This document shows, one piece after another, positions 23,951-32,165 of a stretch of DNA of 34,599 bases. The notes beneath the pieces are model-generated. The model searched no databases. It was not told the origin of the DNA and was given only the letters and a program-made list of their open reading frames with translations. Within the stretch, counting starts at the first letter, position 1, and each line of letters begins with the position of its first letter. Where the stretch lies: positions 1 through 34,599 of the forward strand of contig JAQGMO010000230.1 of the NCBI GenBank assembly GCA_028292315.1, in the 5' to 3' direction. The translations under genes were made by a program, and so were the position numbers. Source of the stretch: Herminiimonas sp. (GTDB lineage: Bacteria > Pseudomonadota > Gammaproteobacteria > Burkholderiales > Burkholderiaceae_D).

Positions 23951-24190
23951 ATGGATAAAGAACACTTGAGACGGCATGACGATGACGATGTTTCGGTATG
24001 GGTCGTATATGAAGAGCCACCGGATTTTCCCAATCAGTATGTTGCGCGCAGATATAGGGGCTATGTGGAAACCGGCGAGTTTGTTGTTGGGGATACGCTG
24101 GTGGATGTGCGCTCGAAACTGCCGCCCGGGTTAATGAAACTTGAACGCAGCGCGCACGATGACCCGGTGATTCGGGAATCGTGGATCTGA
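23951..24190 (+). CDS. Small acidic conserved-type protein
   Basis: A 79-residue protein starting with MDKEHLRRHDDDDV. It has no signal peptide or membrane segment and contains DVSVWVVYEEPPDFPNQYVARRY, which looks like a folded domain. I do not recognise a named family; it resembles the small uncharacterised proteins common in Burkholderiales. It lies 43 bp after recQ on the same strand and could be co-transcribed, though no ribosome-binding site is strong (AAAGCAGAT). Codon use fits a real gene. Confidence 0.6.
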   Translation: MDKEHLRRHDDDDVSVWVVYEEPPDFPNQYVARRYRGYVETGEFVVGDTLVDVRSKLPPGLMKLERSAHDDPVIRESWI

Positions 24191-24202
24191 ACGCTTGCTG
24201 AC

Positions 24203-24235
24203 CCTGTGCGTGAGCAGAGGCCTGAGCAGCACAGG
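24203..24235. terminator. Weak stem-loop between convergent genes
   Basis: CCTGTGC (24203-24209) and GCACAGG (24229-24235) are perfect 7-bp arms with a 19-nt loop that contains the direct repeat TGAGCAG. It lies in the 70-bp gap between the small acidic gene and the opposing stress-protein gene. No T-run follows, so termination is a guess. Confidence 0.35.
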
Positions 24236-24260
24236 TCCCAGAACCGGGCGCGCCGCTATT

Positions 24261-25103
24261 TCAATGCATCATCAGCACCGGGAGCGTTGCCGATCTCAGG
24301 ATAGTGCGCGTGGTTCCGCCCAATAACAGTTCGCGCATACGCGAATGGCCATAGCATCCCATTACGAGCAGGCTGAAGCCCTGATCGGTTGCCAGGGACA
24401 GCAGCGTATCACCGACGCTGTTCGCGGCCGCCGGGGTCATTATTTCGGCCGTTATATTGTGTTGCGCAAGAAATGCCTTGAGTGGCTCGCCCGGGGGCAT
24501 GCCGAATACTTCCGGGGGCTGCGACCCCGGATTGAAAATCACTGCCTTGACAAGCTGCATGCGCTGCAGGAGGGGGATCGCGGCATGCACCGCGTGCGCC
24601 GCTTCGGGGCTGGCATTCCATGCTATCAATGCCCGGTCGCCGACGCTCGCCACGATTCCCGCATAAGGAATCATCAATACCGGCGCGCCGCAAGTCAGCA
24701 CGACATACTCCGGGAAACCGGTATCGATGGTGGCGTCGTCTTCATTCGGATCCGGCTGGCCCACCACCAGCAAATCGCAATAACGTCCCTGCAAGCTCAT
24801 GGCGCGGGTAGCCTCGTCGTCGGTGACGCGCTTTTCAAATGAGCGCAGGCCAAGGCCGCTCACGATACGATCGAATTCTTCCAGCGCGTTATCGGCACGC
24901 TCGCGCAGCATCTCCATATAGGGCACGATGTTCGATGCATCCGGCGCCAGGGTCATGTTTTCAAAAACGAATTTTGTGACGCCGGTAATTGCCAAGCCGA
25001 TCAGGTGCGCGTCATGCGCCATTGCGATGTGCGCCGCCGCTTCGATCCGCGGCGCCAGGTGCCGCGAGTCATTTACCTCGACAAGAATTGTCTTGAAAGA
25101 CAT
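24261..25103 (-). CDS. Tandem-domain universal stress protein (UspA family)
   Basis: A 280-residue protein of two UspA domains, about residues 1-140 and 145-280. The second domain carries the ATP-binding signature GCYGHSRMRELLLGGTTRTIL (249-269, G-x2-G-x9-GxT type); the first lacks a clear copy, as is common in tandem Usp proteins. It is cytoplasmic and probably responds to stress, redox or energy state. GGAG lies 6 nt before the ATG. It follows the pyruvate oxidase gene on the same strand after 63 bp, so the two may be co-expressed, which would suit stationary-phase or oxygen stress. Confidence 0.9.
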   Translation of the reverse strand: MSFKTILVEVNDSRHLAPRIEAAAHIAMAHDAHLIGLAITGVTKFVFENMTLAPDASNIVPYMEMLRERADNALEEFDRIVSGLGLRSFEKRVTDDEATRAMSLQGRYCDLLVVGQPDPNEDDATIDTGFPEYVVLTCGAPVLMIPYAGIVASVGDRALIAWNASPEAAHAVHAAIPLLQRMQLVKAVIFNPGSQPPEVFGMPPGEPLKAFLAQHNITAEIMTPAAANSVGDTLLSLATDQGFSLLVMGCYGHSRMRELLLGGTTRTILRSATLPVLMMH

Positions 25104-25166
25104 GAAACTCTCCGGTCTCCCTGGCTTTTAGGGTAGGCGGCGCAAGTCTCTTTGTCTAGAGCGGAT

Positions 25167-26873
25167 TCAGCCGCCCGATTGGCTCCCGACCAGCGATTGC
25201 ATCGCTTCCTTCACCTTGGCGATGCCGAACTTCCAGACCTGGTCGGCCTTAATATGCGGCATGATCGGCAGGGTTGCCGGATCGATAAAGGCATTCAGCA
25301 CCGCCGGCCCCGGCGTGGCCAGCAACTGCTTCAGCGCGCTCTCCAGTTCCCCCGGCGTCCTGGCGGTAAAGCCGTGTGCGCCGCACGCGCGCGCAAAGGC
25401 GGCGAAATCAAGGTTGCGCAATTCGGCGCCGGCGAACGCGGGCTGACCCGCTTCCTCCATTTCAAGGTGTACCAGGCCCCACCCGCGGTTGTTGAATACC
25501 ACGACCTTCAATGGCAACTGGTGCTCGACACTGGTCATGAACTCGCCCAGCAGCATCGTGAATCCGCCGTCGCCGGCCGCCACGATCACCTGCTTCGAAC
25601 GGTCCAGCGCCTGTATGCCATTTGCCTGGCCGAGTGCGGTTCCGACCGCGGCGTTATTGAAGGACGCCAATATCCTTTGCCGGCCCGACTGGCGGAACCA
25701 GTTCCCGCACCAGAGCGTGACTTCCCCTGTGTCGATCACGAAAGTCGCATCCGGCGCAGCCAGGTCGCCCAGCAGGCGCGCCACGGTCTCCGGCTGGATC
25801 CTGCCCTTGCCTTGTGCCGGGTCGCAGCGCTTGTCAAGCGTGTCTTCCCATTGCTCGCGGTGCCTGGTTACCTTGTCGAAGAAGCTGCCATCGGTTTTTT
25901 GCACGACCGATTCAAGCAACTGCGCCAGGGCAGGGCGTAGCGAGCCGGCAATGCCAAGTTCAATCGGCGCGCGACGCCCGAGTGCTTCGACCCGTTCATC
26001 GATCTGGATCACGTTGCCGCGCGTCGGCAGGTATTCCGAATAGGGGTAATCGGCGCCGAGCATCAGCACCAGGTCGGCATCGCGCAGCGCGTCGACGCCG
26101 GGGGCGCCGCCAATCAGGCCGACGCCACCGATCCAGCGCGGATGGTTGTATGCCACCAGGTCCTTGGCTCTGAAAGTATGCAGGACCGGCGCATTGAGCC
26201 GGTCGGCCAGCGACAGCAAGCCGGGCACAGCGTTGCGGCAGCCATTGCCTGCAAACAGCGCGACCGATCCGGCATTGTTGATCAGGCGCGCGGCGCGTTC
26301 GATGTCCTCCGGGTCGGGCGCCATTTCCGGCCGCGGATGCAGCATGGCGACACCGGGCACCTGGCCTGCGGCTTTTGCGCCGAGAATATCGGCCGGAACA
26401 TTGATATGGGCGACGCCGCGATGCGCGTAGGCATGCGCGATTGCCTGATGAAAAACATGCGCAGCCTGCTCGGCCGCCGTGACGGTTTGAGTATAGGCCG
26501 CAACGTCGCGAAACAACAGGTCGGGGGAATTTTCTTGCAGGTAGTCGGTGCCGCGTTTGGCGGCGGGGACGCCGCCTGATATGGCTAAGACCGGAGCGTG
26601 GTCTTTGCGCGCTTCGTAGAGCCCGGCTACCAGGTGATTCGCGCCTGGGCCCGTGGTGCCGCAACAGACCGCCAGCTTGCCTGTTGCCTTTGCCTGCCCC
26701 GCCGCAGCCTGGGCCGCCCCTTCTTCATGCCGCACCCCGATCCATTCAATCCGCTTGTCGCGGCGGATCGCATCGGTCAGCGGATTGAGGGCATCGCCCA
26801 CCACGCCGAAAATTTGGCGCACGCCAGTTTCATACAGGGTGCTGACTAGGACGTCGGCAACGGATTCGGCCAT
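25167..26873 (-). CDS. poxB: Thiamine diphosphate-dependent pyruvate oxidase-like enzyme (PoxB type)
   Basis: A 568-residue enzyme of the acetolactate synthase/pyruvate oxidase family. Glu50 in VRHEEGAA is the activating glutamate, and the thiamine-diphosphate motif GDGGF...NN spans 434-462. The order of segments and the late IMPHIKADQVWKFGIAKVKEAM follow E. coli PoxB, which oxidises pyruvate to acetate and CO2 with FAD and passes electrons to quinone. The C-terminus seems shorter than the PoxB membrane-binding tail, so membrane recruitment is uncertain. I chose the ATG at 26873 (GGGAG 7 nt upstream); an in-frame extension to 26981 adds 36 residues foreign to the family. Neighbours are a stress protein and a quinone oxidoreductase. 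Confidence 0.85.
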   Translation of the reverse strand: MAESVADVLVSTLYETGVRQIFGVVGDALNPLTDAIRRDKRIEWIGVRHEEGAAQAAAGQAKATGKLAVCCGTTGPGANHLVAGLYEARKDHAPVLAISGGVPAAKRGTDYLQENSPDLLFRDVAAYTQTVTAAEQAAHVFHQAIAHAYAHRGVAHINVPADILGAKAAGQVPGVAMLHPRPEMAPDPEDIERAARLINNAGSVALFAGNGCRNAVPGLLSLADRLNAPVLHTFRAKDLVAYNHPRWIGGVGLIGGAPGVDALRDADLVLMLGADYPYSEYLPTRGNVIQIDERVEALGRRAPIELGIAGSLRPALAQLLESVVQKTDGSFFDKVTRHREQWEDTLDKRCDPAQGKGRIQPETVARLLGDLAAPDATFVIDTGEVTLWCGNWFRQSGRQRILASFNNAAVGTALGQANGIQALDRSKQVIVAAGDGGFTMLLGEFMTSVEHQLPLKVVVFNNRGWGLVHLEMEEAGQPAFAGAELRNLDFAAFARACGAHGFTARTPGELESALKQLLATPGPAVLNAFIDPATLPIMPHIKADQVWKFGIAKVKEAMQSLVGSQSGG

Positions 26874-27023
26874 GCTGGGTCTCCCGGTGGTTTGAACGAA
26901 AGTCCGTGGATGGGTAATCCACTTATATCGTTGAGGGGAATCAGCGTAATTGGTTCCAATGCAACTTGAATCCGGACTCAAATCCGGATCTCGACCGAAC
27001 GGCGCGCCGCAACGATCCGCCGG

Positions 27024-27998
27024 TCAGGGCACCAGCACACTCGACCCGATCGTGGCGCGTCCCTCCATTGCCGCGTGGGCTTGCGCCACCTGGTCCATGC
27101 GATAGGTCTGTCCGATCTCGAAAGTGATCTGTTTCGTCAGCAACAAGCCGAAATAATCATTGGCCATGGCCAGCATGTCGCTACGCTGACGCACATAGTG
27201 CACATAGCGCGGACGGGCAAATGACAGCGACCCTGCTTCGCCGAGGATGTTGGGATCGAACGCTTCGATGTTTCCCGATGAATAGCCGAAGCTCACGAAC
27301 GTGCCGAACATCGCGAGGCTGCGCAGAGAGGCATCGAAGGTATCCTTGCCGACCGAGTCGTACACTGCCGACACGCCTTTGCCGCCGGTAATTTCAGCGA
27401 CCCGCGCGGGCACGTCCTCGCGGCTGTAGACGATGACATGATCGCAGCCATGCGCAATCGCATGCGCCGCCTTGGCATCGCTGCCGACTGTGCCGATCAC
27501 CGTGGCGCCCAGCTTTTTCGCCCATTGGCAGGCGATCGTGCCGAGGCCGCCGGCGGCGGCATGAAAAAGAATCGTGTCGCCCGCCTTGACCGGGAAAACA
27601 TTCTTCAGCAAAAAGCGCGCGGTGATGCCTTGCTGAAGCGTTGCCGCGGCGATCCGGTCGTCCACCCCCGCCGGCACCGGCACCAGGCGGTCGGCGCCGA
27701 CGATGCGCGCCTCGGCATAACTGCCGGGCGGCCCGCCGGCGTAAGCCACGCGGTCGCCCGGCTTCAGGTCCGTCACGCCCGGGCCGATCGCTTCGATGAC
27801 GCCGGCGCCGGCGACACCGAGTCCCGAAGGCAGCGGCATCGGATAATGTCCGTGGCGATGATAGGTATCGAGATAATTCAGGCCGATGGCGGTATGGCGG
27901 ACCAGCGCTTCGCCAGGTCCGGGCGCGGCGAGCGTAATATCCTCGATCTGCATTACGTCGGGCGCCCCGAATTCCCGTATACGGACTGCTTTCACCAT
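27024..27998 (-). CDS. qor: NADPH:quinone oxidoreductase (zeta-crystallin-like, MDR family)
   Basis: A 324-residue zinc-free medium-chain dehydrogenase/reductase of the QOR group, which reduces quinones with NADPH. The substrate region NYLDTYHRHGHYPMPLPSGLGVAGAGVIEAIG is at about 41-72, the nucleotide-binding AAGGLGTIACQWAKKLGA at 148-165, and VGKDTFDASLRSLAMFG follows. There are no structural zinc cysteines, as expected. The length is typical (about 325). The ATG at 27998 has GGAG 9 nt upstream. It is 150 bp upstream of the pyruvate oxidase gene on the same strand and may share its transcript. Confidence 0.92.
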   Translation of the reverse strand: MVKAVRIREFGAPDVMQIEDITLAAPGPGEALVRHTAIGLNYLDTYHRHGHYPMPLPSGLGVAGAGVIEAIGPGVTDLKPGDRVAYAGGPPGSYAEARIVGADRLVPVPAGVDDRIAAATLQQGITARFLLKNVFPVKAGDTILFHAAAGGLGTIACQWAKKLGATVIGTVGSDAKAAHAIAHGCDHVIVYSREDVPARVAEITGGKGVSAVYDSVGKDTFDASLRSLAMFGTFVSFGYSSGNIEAFDPNILGEAGSLSFARPRYVHYVRQRSDMLAMANDYFGLLLTKQITFEIGQTYRMDQVAQAHAAMEGRATIGSSVLVP

Positions 27999-28080
27999 TT
28001 TTATTGCTCCATTTTGTGCGGTTCCGGCGGGAACCCGTGCCCGGACTTCCGGACAGTCGACATGTTGTCGGCGAGCATTG

Positions 28081-28827
28081 CTACGCTCGCCTGTCCGCTT
28101 TTTTTATCATGGCCATTTCACGTCCGGCTGCATCGGCCCGCTGCACATACGGCAGCACGTTCGCCCCGGTCCGCTCGATATGTTCTCTCAGGATGGCCAG
28201 GGCGACTTTGTCATTACGAGCCAGCACCGCTTCGAACATTGCCTGGTGTTCGCCCGGCACGGCGGGATCCGGTATATGTTCGGCCAGGAACAAACGGCGA
28301 TAGCGGTCGAACATGTCACTCAGGGTCGCGCAAAACTGCACCAGCAGCGGCATGCCGCAGGCGGACAACAGCGTCTGATGATAGGCACGGTGCACCTTTT
28401 CCCATTCCGGCACATTGGTGCGCCGATCACGGACGGCGTCGAGCTTGCCAAGCCGATGAAACGCGGCAACCACCGATACTTCCCACTCGCTATCGCCCTT
28501 ACGGATCGATTCGCCAAGCGCGAGACATTCGAATTCGCAACGAAGCTTCACGACTTCGCGGCAGTTGCTTTCCGAGACTTGCATGACCCGGCAGCCGCGC
28601 TGGTCTTCAATCAGCACCAGGCCTTCCGCGCTCAGGCGCGCCAGTGCCTCGCGCAGCGGCGAGAGACTAACCCCGTACTGTGCACGCAAGTCTTCCAGCC
28701 GCAGCCGGGTTCCGGGCGCCATCTGTCCGCGCAGGATCGCTTCGCGTAATTGCGCGGCCAGTGCGCTGGCAAGCGTTTCCTTTGAACTTTCCGGACGAAT
28801 GGCTGGACCATCGGACAACAGCTTCAT
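28081..28827 (-). CDS. GntR family transcriptional regulator, FCD subfamily
   Basis: A 248-residue regulator divergent from the second catabolic operon. The winged helix spans about residues 20-85 (GTRLRLEDLRAQYGVSLSPLREAL, then EGLVLIEDQRGCRV). The C-terminal FCD domain shows VHRAYHQTLL, GEHQAM and REHIERT, giving three metal-ligand histidines. The ATG at 28827 has AGAGG about 9 nt upstream. It probably controls the operon from 29066 in response to a pathway acid. It is only distantly like the other GntR protein at 2270-2992. Confidence 0.92.
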   Translation of the reverse strand: MKLLSDGPAIRPESSKETLASALAAQLREAILRGQMAPGTRLRLEDLRAQYGVSLSPLREALARLSAEGLVLIEDQRGCRVMQVSESNCREVVKLRCEFECLALGESIRKGDSEWEVSVVAAFHRLGKLDAVRDRRTNVPEWEKVHRAYHQTLLSACGMPLLVQFCATLSDMFDRYRRLFLAEHIPDPAVPGEHQAMFEAVLARNDKVALAILREHIERTGANVLPYVQRADAAGREMAMIKKADRRA

Positions 28828-28989
28828 GTGATTTTCCTCTACTTATTATGTGATCGACGACGCGCACGGATTCCAACCAATCCAATCGGCCGACCTCGAT
28901 CTTCGCATACGCAAACCGCAAACGGGCACGGCGTTAAAAGCGTGGCAAAACGAGAGCAATACGTAATTTACACGAATAATCGATTTTTA

Positions 28990-29018
28990 TTGACACCTTC
29001 GTTTTCCGTGTTGATAAT
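28990..29018 (+). promoter_or_regulatory. Sigma70 promoter of the second catabolic operon
   Basis: TTGACA (28990-28995) and GATAAT (29013-29018) are 17 bp apart, a near-consensus promoter 47 bp upstream of the CDGSH gene. The flanking sequence has imperfect symmetry (ACAC at 28993, GTGT at 29008) that could be a GntR operator covering the promoter. A promoter this close to consensus would need a repressor, which fits the divergent regulator. Confidence 0.7.
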
Positions 29019-29065
29019 CGTTTGAAACCGGTCGAAAAATAATCTTAACCCAAGGAGACAAAATA

Positions 29066-29347
29066 ATGGATAAATCTGCATCCGACGCCGCTGCGGGACT
29101 AGCCGAAGAACCGGTCATTGCATCGAAAACACCGTTTCGCGCCGAATTGCTTGAGGGTTACCGCTACGCATTCTGCGCCTGCGGACTCAGCAATTACCAG
29201 CCGTTCTGCGACGGTTCGCACACTTCGTCCAAGGCGGGCATCAAGCCTATCATCTGGACCCAGGATAAAGATCAGACCGTGCTGTTATGCGGTTGCAAGC
29301 ACTCGGCCAAGATGCCGATCTGCGATCAGTCGCATCGCAAGCTCTGA
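29066..29347 (+). CDS. Double-CDGSH iron-sulfur domain protein
   Basis: A 93-residue protein with two CDGSH-type 2Fe-2S motifs: Cys37, Cys39, Cys48, His52 (CACGLSNYQPFCDGSH) and Cys75, Cys77, Cys86, His90 (CGCKHSAKMPICDQSH, with Gln for Gly). Each would bind one cluster through three Cys and one His. Bacterial members are small soluble electron-transfer or redox-sensing proteins. The AAGGAGAC ribosome-binding site is strong. It is the first gene of the operon and likely gives electrons to, or repairs, an iron enzyme of the pathway; the neighbouring bicupin is the only obvious metal protein in view. Confidence 0.92.
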   Translation: MDKSASDAAAGLAEEPVIASKTPFRAELLEGYRYAFCACGLSNYQPFCDGSHTSSKAGIKPIIWTQDKDQTVLLCGCKHSAKMPICDQSHRKL

Positions 29348-29419
29348 GGCCGACCGCGCCAGGCCCCGTTTCGCGCCCGCCTGACAAAAAAAATTTCGAT
29401 GACCCAAAAGGAGCCCGCC

Positions 29420-30103
29420 ATGGTTGCCCAACCTGATGTTAACGCCGATCCGAATGTTGTAGTAACCCTGCAAACCAAGGACATGCCATGGGAGCCCGCC
29501 GGGCAACCCGGCGTCGGGATCAAAGTGCTTGAGCGCGTGAACGACCCGCGCAAGGGACGTGAAACCAGCCTGATGAAATTCGCTCCGGGCGCGAGTCTGC
29601 CGGAAGAATTGCTGACCCAGCGGGTCGACTTTTTCGTGATCGAAGGTTCGGTGTCAGATGGCATTGATCAATATGGCATGCATACCTTTGTGCGCAACTC
29701 GCCGGGCAGCACGGTAAGGATGTCCTCCGCCGAAGGCTGCACGTTGTATGTAAAACGGCGCGAACCGATCCGCAAGACCGATAACGAAAGAATCGTGATC
29801 GATTCGAAGGCGGCCAAATGGCTGGACTTCCCGCATCGCGGCGCGACGGTGCTGCACCTGTACCGCGATGTGCACGGCATCGAGACCGCGCGCTTCGGTC
29901 GCGTGCATCCGGACCGGAAGATTCCATCCCATGATCACGCAATGGGCGAAGAGACCCTGGTGCTCGAAGGTTGCCTGAACGACGAGTACACGGCGTATGA
30001 ACCCGGCACCTGGTTCCGGATGCCGATCGGCGTGCCGCACGCGCCTTATACCGAGGCGCCGGGTTGCCTGATGCTGATCCGCGAAGGCGACCTGGTCTGG
30101 TAA
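29420..30103 (+). CDS. Bicupin protein (ChrR-like cupin)
   Basis: A 227-residue protein of two cupin domains in the ChrR/Dke1-like group. The second domain has both cupin motifs: SHDHAMGEETLVLEG (170-184) and PGTWFRMPIGVPHAP (195-209), giving the likely metal ligands His171, His173, Glu177 or Glu178, and His207. The first domain (about 45-115) keeps the fold pattern (FFVIEGSV) but has no HxH, so it is probably metal-free. It could be a metal-dependent dioxygenase, isomerase or sensor. I chose the ATG at 29420 with GGAG 6 nt upstream; the ATG at 29399 has no site. It lies between the CDGSH gene and the C-C hydrolase. Confidence 0.83.
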   Translation: MVAQPDVNADPNVVVTLQTKDMPWEPAGQPGVGIKVLERVNDPRKGRETSLMKFAPGASLPEELLTQRVDFFVIEGSVSDGIDQYGMHTFVRNSPGSTVRMSSAEGCTLYVKRREPIRKTDNERIVIDSKAAKWLDFPHRGATVLHLYRDVHGIETARFGRVHPDRKIPSHDHAMGEETLVLEGCLNDEYTAYEPGTWFRMPIGVPHAPYTEAPGCLMLIREGDLVW

Positions 30104-30131
30104 TAATTCAACGTATGAAAAAGAGGACAAC

Positions 30132-30968
30132 ATGAATCAGGCGGCAAGCCCCGAGATCGGCAAATCGATCGTCGCGGGAGGAATTCGAACCAACTATCTG
30201 GAAGCCGGGCAAGGCGCACCGGTGGTAATGATCCACGGCTCCGGCCCGGGCGTTACCGCATACGCCAACTGGCGGCTGGTGATGCCGAAACTGGCCGAGC
30301 GCTTCCGCGTGCTGGCACCCGACATGGTCGGCTTCGGCTATACCGAGCGGCCGGCCGACGCCAGTTACAGTATGGACGCCTGGGTGGCGCACATCGTCGG
30401 CTTTCTGGACGCGCTCGAGCTGCCCAAAGTGAACCTGGTCGGAAATTCATTCGGGGGGGCCTTGTCCCTGGCCCTCGCCACACGCTATCCGGAGCGGGTC
30501 GATCGCCTGGTGCTGATGGGTTCGGTCGGCACTCGTTTCGATCTGACGCCGGGTCTGGACGCGGTGTGGGGTTACGAGCCGAGCATTGAAAACATGCGGG
30601 AGCTGATCTCGGTGTTTGCCTATGACCAGAGCTTGATGACCGAGCAATTGGTGCGTTCGCGCTTCGAAGCCAGCACGCGACCAGGCTTCCATGAATCGTT
30701 TTCGGCCATGTTCCCGGCGCCGCGTCAGCGTCACATCGACATGCTGGCCACCCCCGAAGAACAGATCCGCAAACTCGATAAGGAAGTCCTGATCGTGCAC
30801 GGCAGGGAGGATCGCGTCATTCCGCTTCAGGCCAGCATGCGGCTGTTCGAACTGATCGAGCGTTCGCAGCTGCACGTCTTCGGACGTTGCGGGCACTGGA
30901 CCCAGATCGAGCATGCCAGTCGTTTTGCAAATCTGCTGGAGGATTTTTTCCTCGAGCAGCAAGCCTGA
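30132..30968 (+). CDS. Alpha/beta hydrolase, meta-cleavage-product (C-C bond) hydrolase type
   Basis: A 278-residue alpha/beta hydrolase like DmpD/XylF/MhpC, which hydrolyse the C-C bond of 2-hydroxymuconic-semialdehyde-type ring-cleavage products. HGSGPG (35-40) is the oxyanion loop, Ser106 in GNSFGG the nucleophile, Asp227 in GREDRVIP and His255 in CGHWTQIEH complete the triad; the Trp after the His is typical of this subgroup. The length is normal (about 280). With the hydratase at the right edge it supplies two steps of a meta-cleavage lower pathway. Its final codons are the first copy of a 79-bp tandem duplication. Confidence 0.88.
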   Translation: MNQAASPEIGKSIVAGGIRTNYLEAGQGAPVVMIHGSGPGVTAYANWRLVMPKLAERFRVLAPDMVGFGYTERPADASYSMDAWVAHIVGFLDALELPKVNLVGNSFGGALSLALATRYPERVDRLVLMGSVGTRFDLTPGLDAVWGYEPSIENMRELISVFAYDQSLMTEQLVRSRFEASTRPGFHESFSAMFPAPRQRHIDMLATPEEQIRKLDKEVLIVHGREDRVIPLQASMRLFELIERSQLHVFGRCGHWTQIEHASRFANLLEDFFLEQQA

Positions 30969-31082
30969 AAAATAGTTCGATCAGAGATAGCTTAACAAGC
31001 AAGTTGCAAACCTGCTCGAGGGTTTTCCCTCGAGCGACAGACTTAAAAAAATAGTTCGACCAAAATAGCTTGATAACCAAGG
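30925..31082 (+). repeat. 79-bp imperfect tandem duplication of the hydrolase 3' end
   Basis: Copy 1 (30925-31003) includes the last 14 codons of the hydrolase gene, its stop and the first bases after it. Copy 2 (31004-31082) repeats TTGCAAA-CTGCT-GAGG, the CCTCGAGC arm, AAAAATAGTTCGA and ATAGCTT with scattered substitutions, and ends just before the dctP start. Copy 2 has one base fewer in the T-run, which would shift the old reading frame. Each copy can fold into a hairpin; that of copy 2 is perfect. Confidence 0.88.
31014..31035 (+). other. Intercistronic stem-loop before dctP
   Basis: GCTCGAGGG and CCCTCGAGC form a perfect 9-bp stem with a TTTT loop at 31014-31035. The matching hairpin in the hydrolase coding end (30934-30960) has one mismatch. 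The duplicated copy has thus become more symmetrical, which suggests selection for structure. It could set mRNA stability at the 5' side of dctP; no T-run follows directly. Confidence 0.65.
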
Positions 31083-31091
31083 AGACATGTC

Positions 31092-32099
31092 ATGCAATCG
31101 CTTCGTAACTTCCTGAAGTCCTTAGTCGCCGGCGCCGCACTGTGCGGCGCCGGCATGCTGCCCGCATCGGCCGCCGATTTCACAATGAAAATCGGATTCG
31201 GCACCATGAACGACATCCAGCATCAGTGGGGCACCTGGATGAAAGAAGCCATCGAGGCGCGTTCGCAAGGACGTATCGAGGTAAAGCTGTTTCCGCGTAA
31301 CCAGTTGGGCACCATCGCCAGCCAAATCGAGGGCATGCAGCTGGGGACGATTGAAGCGTTCACGACACCGGCCGACTTCTTTGCCGGGATCGATCCGCGT
31401 TTTGGCGCGTTCAGCACGCCGGTTCTGTTCAAGGATATGCAGCACGCGGAAAAGGTATTGCTCGATCCGGAGGTCAACCGCGAAATCATGACGCTGGGTT
31501 CGGACAAGAACCTGCAGGTCATCTCGGTCTACACTTTTGCTTTTGCCAACTATTTCGGCCGTCAGCCGTTCCGCACGCTGAATGATTTCAAGGGCAAGAA
31601 ATTGCGCGTGAACGCGACCGCCGCCGAGCGCGCAAAAATGCGCCAGCTGGGCGCTACCGCTGTGCCGATGGATCTCGCGGAAGTCGTCCCGGGGCTGCAG
31701 CAGGGCGTCATCGACGGCACGCAGAGTGCAACCGCCGTCTATGTCAACTTCAAGTTCAACGAGATCAACAAGGTCCTGACCGATTCGAACGACACCATGG
31801 TCGTGTCGCTCGGCGTGGTAAGCCGCGCATTCCTGAACAAGCTGCCGGCGGATCTGCGCCAGATCGTGATCGAAGAAGGCCAGAAGATCCAGCCGCGGAT
31901 GATGGCGCAGTCGCGCACCATGGACGAGGCGATGCGCAAGCGCTGGACCGAAGTCGGCGGCGAGTGGGTCCGTTTCAGCGCCGAGGACCAGGCCAGGATG
32001 CGGACCTTGCTGGGCGGGATTGGTGAAGAAGTCACCAAGGATGCCCCGGCAGCCAATGCGTTTTACCGCCGCCTGGCGGCCGCCGCTCAGAAATACTGA
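31092..32099 (+). CDS. dctP: TRAP transporter substrate-binding protein DctP (second set)
   Basis: A 335-residue periplasmic binding protein. The signal peptide covers about residues 1-28 (LVAGAALCGAGMLPASA). Arg172 in GKKLRVNAT is the conserved carboxylate-binding Arg, so an organic acid, possibly an aromatic one, is the expected ligand. The later segment GLQQGVIDGTQS departs from the QEN form in the first DctP of the window, and the two proteins look only distantly related. AAGGAGAC precedes the ATG at the right spacing. The binding protein presumably imports the substrate of this operon. Confidence 0.92.
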   Translation: MQSLRNFLKSLVAGAALCGAGMLPASAADFTMKIGFGTMNDIQHQWGTWMKEAIEARSQGRIEVKLFPRNQLGTIASQIEGMQLGTIEAFTTPADFFAGIDPRFGAFSTPVLFKDMQHAEKVLLDPEVNREIMTLGSDKNLQVISVYTFAFANYFGRQPFRTLNDFKGKKLRVNATAAERAKMRQLGATAVPMDLAEVVPGLQQGVIDGTQSATAVYVNFKFNEINKVLTDSNDTMVVSLGVVSRAFLNKLPADLRQIVIEEGQKIQPRMMAQSRTMDEAMRKRWTEVGGEWVRFSAEDQARMRTLLGGIGEEVTKDAPAANAFYRRLAAAAQKY

Positions 32100-32109
32100 G
32101 TCATTACGT

Positions 32110-32135
32110 ACCGGGCCGGCTGATGCCGGCCCGGT
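32110..32135 (+). other. Stem-loop between dctP and dctQ (second TRAP set)
   Basis: ACCGGGCCGGC (32110-32120) and GCCGGCCCGGT (32125-32135) are perfect 11-bp arms with a TGAT loop, 10 bp after the dctP stop. The stem is very stable but has no T-run. It corresponds in position to the 13702-13730 element of the first TRAP set and may protect the dctP message or reduce read-through to the permease genes. Confidence 0.75.
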
Positions 32136-32165
32136 CTCCAGGGCTTGCCAAGGAATTTTTCTCTC

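Noticed and set aside
26874-26981. N-terminal extension of the pyruvate oxidase frame
   Set aside because: The ATG at 26873 has a good ribosome-binding site and starts exactly at the family N-terminus; the extension has no counterpart in PoxB.
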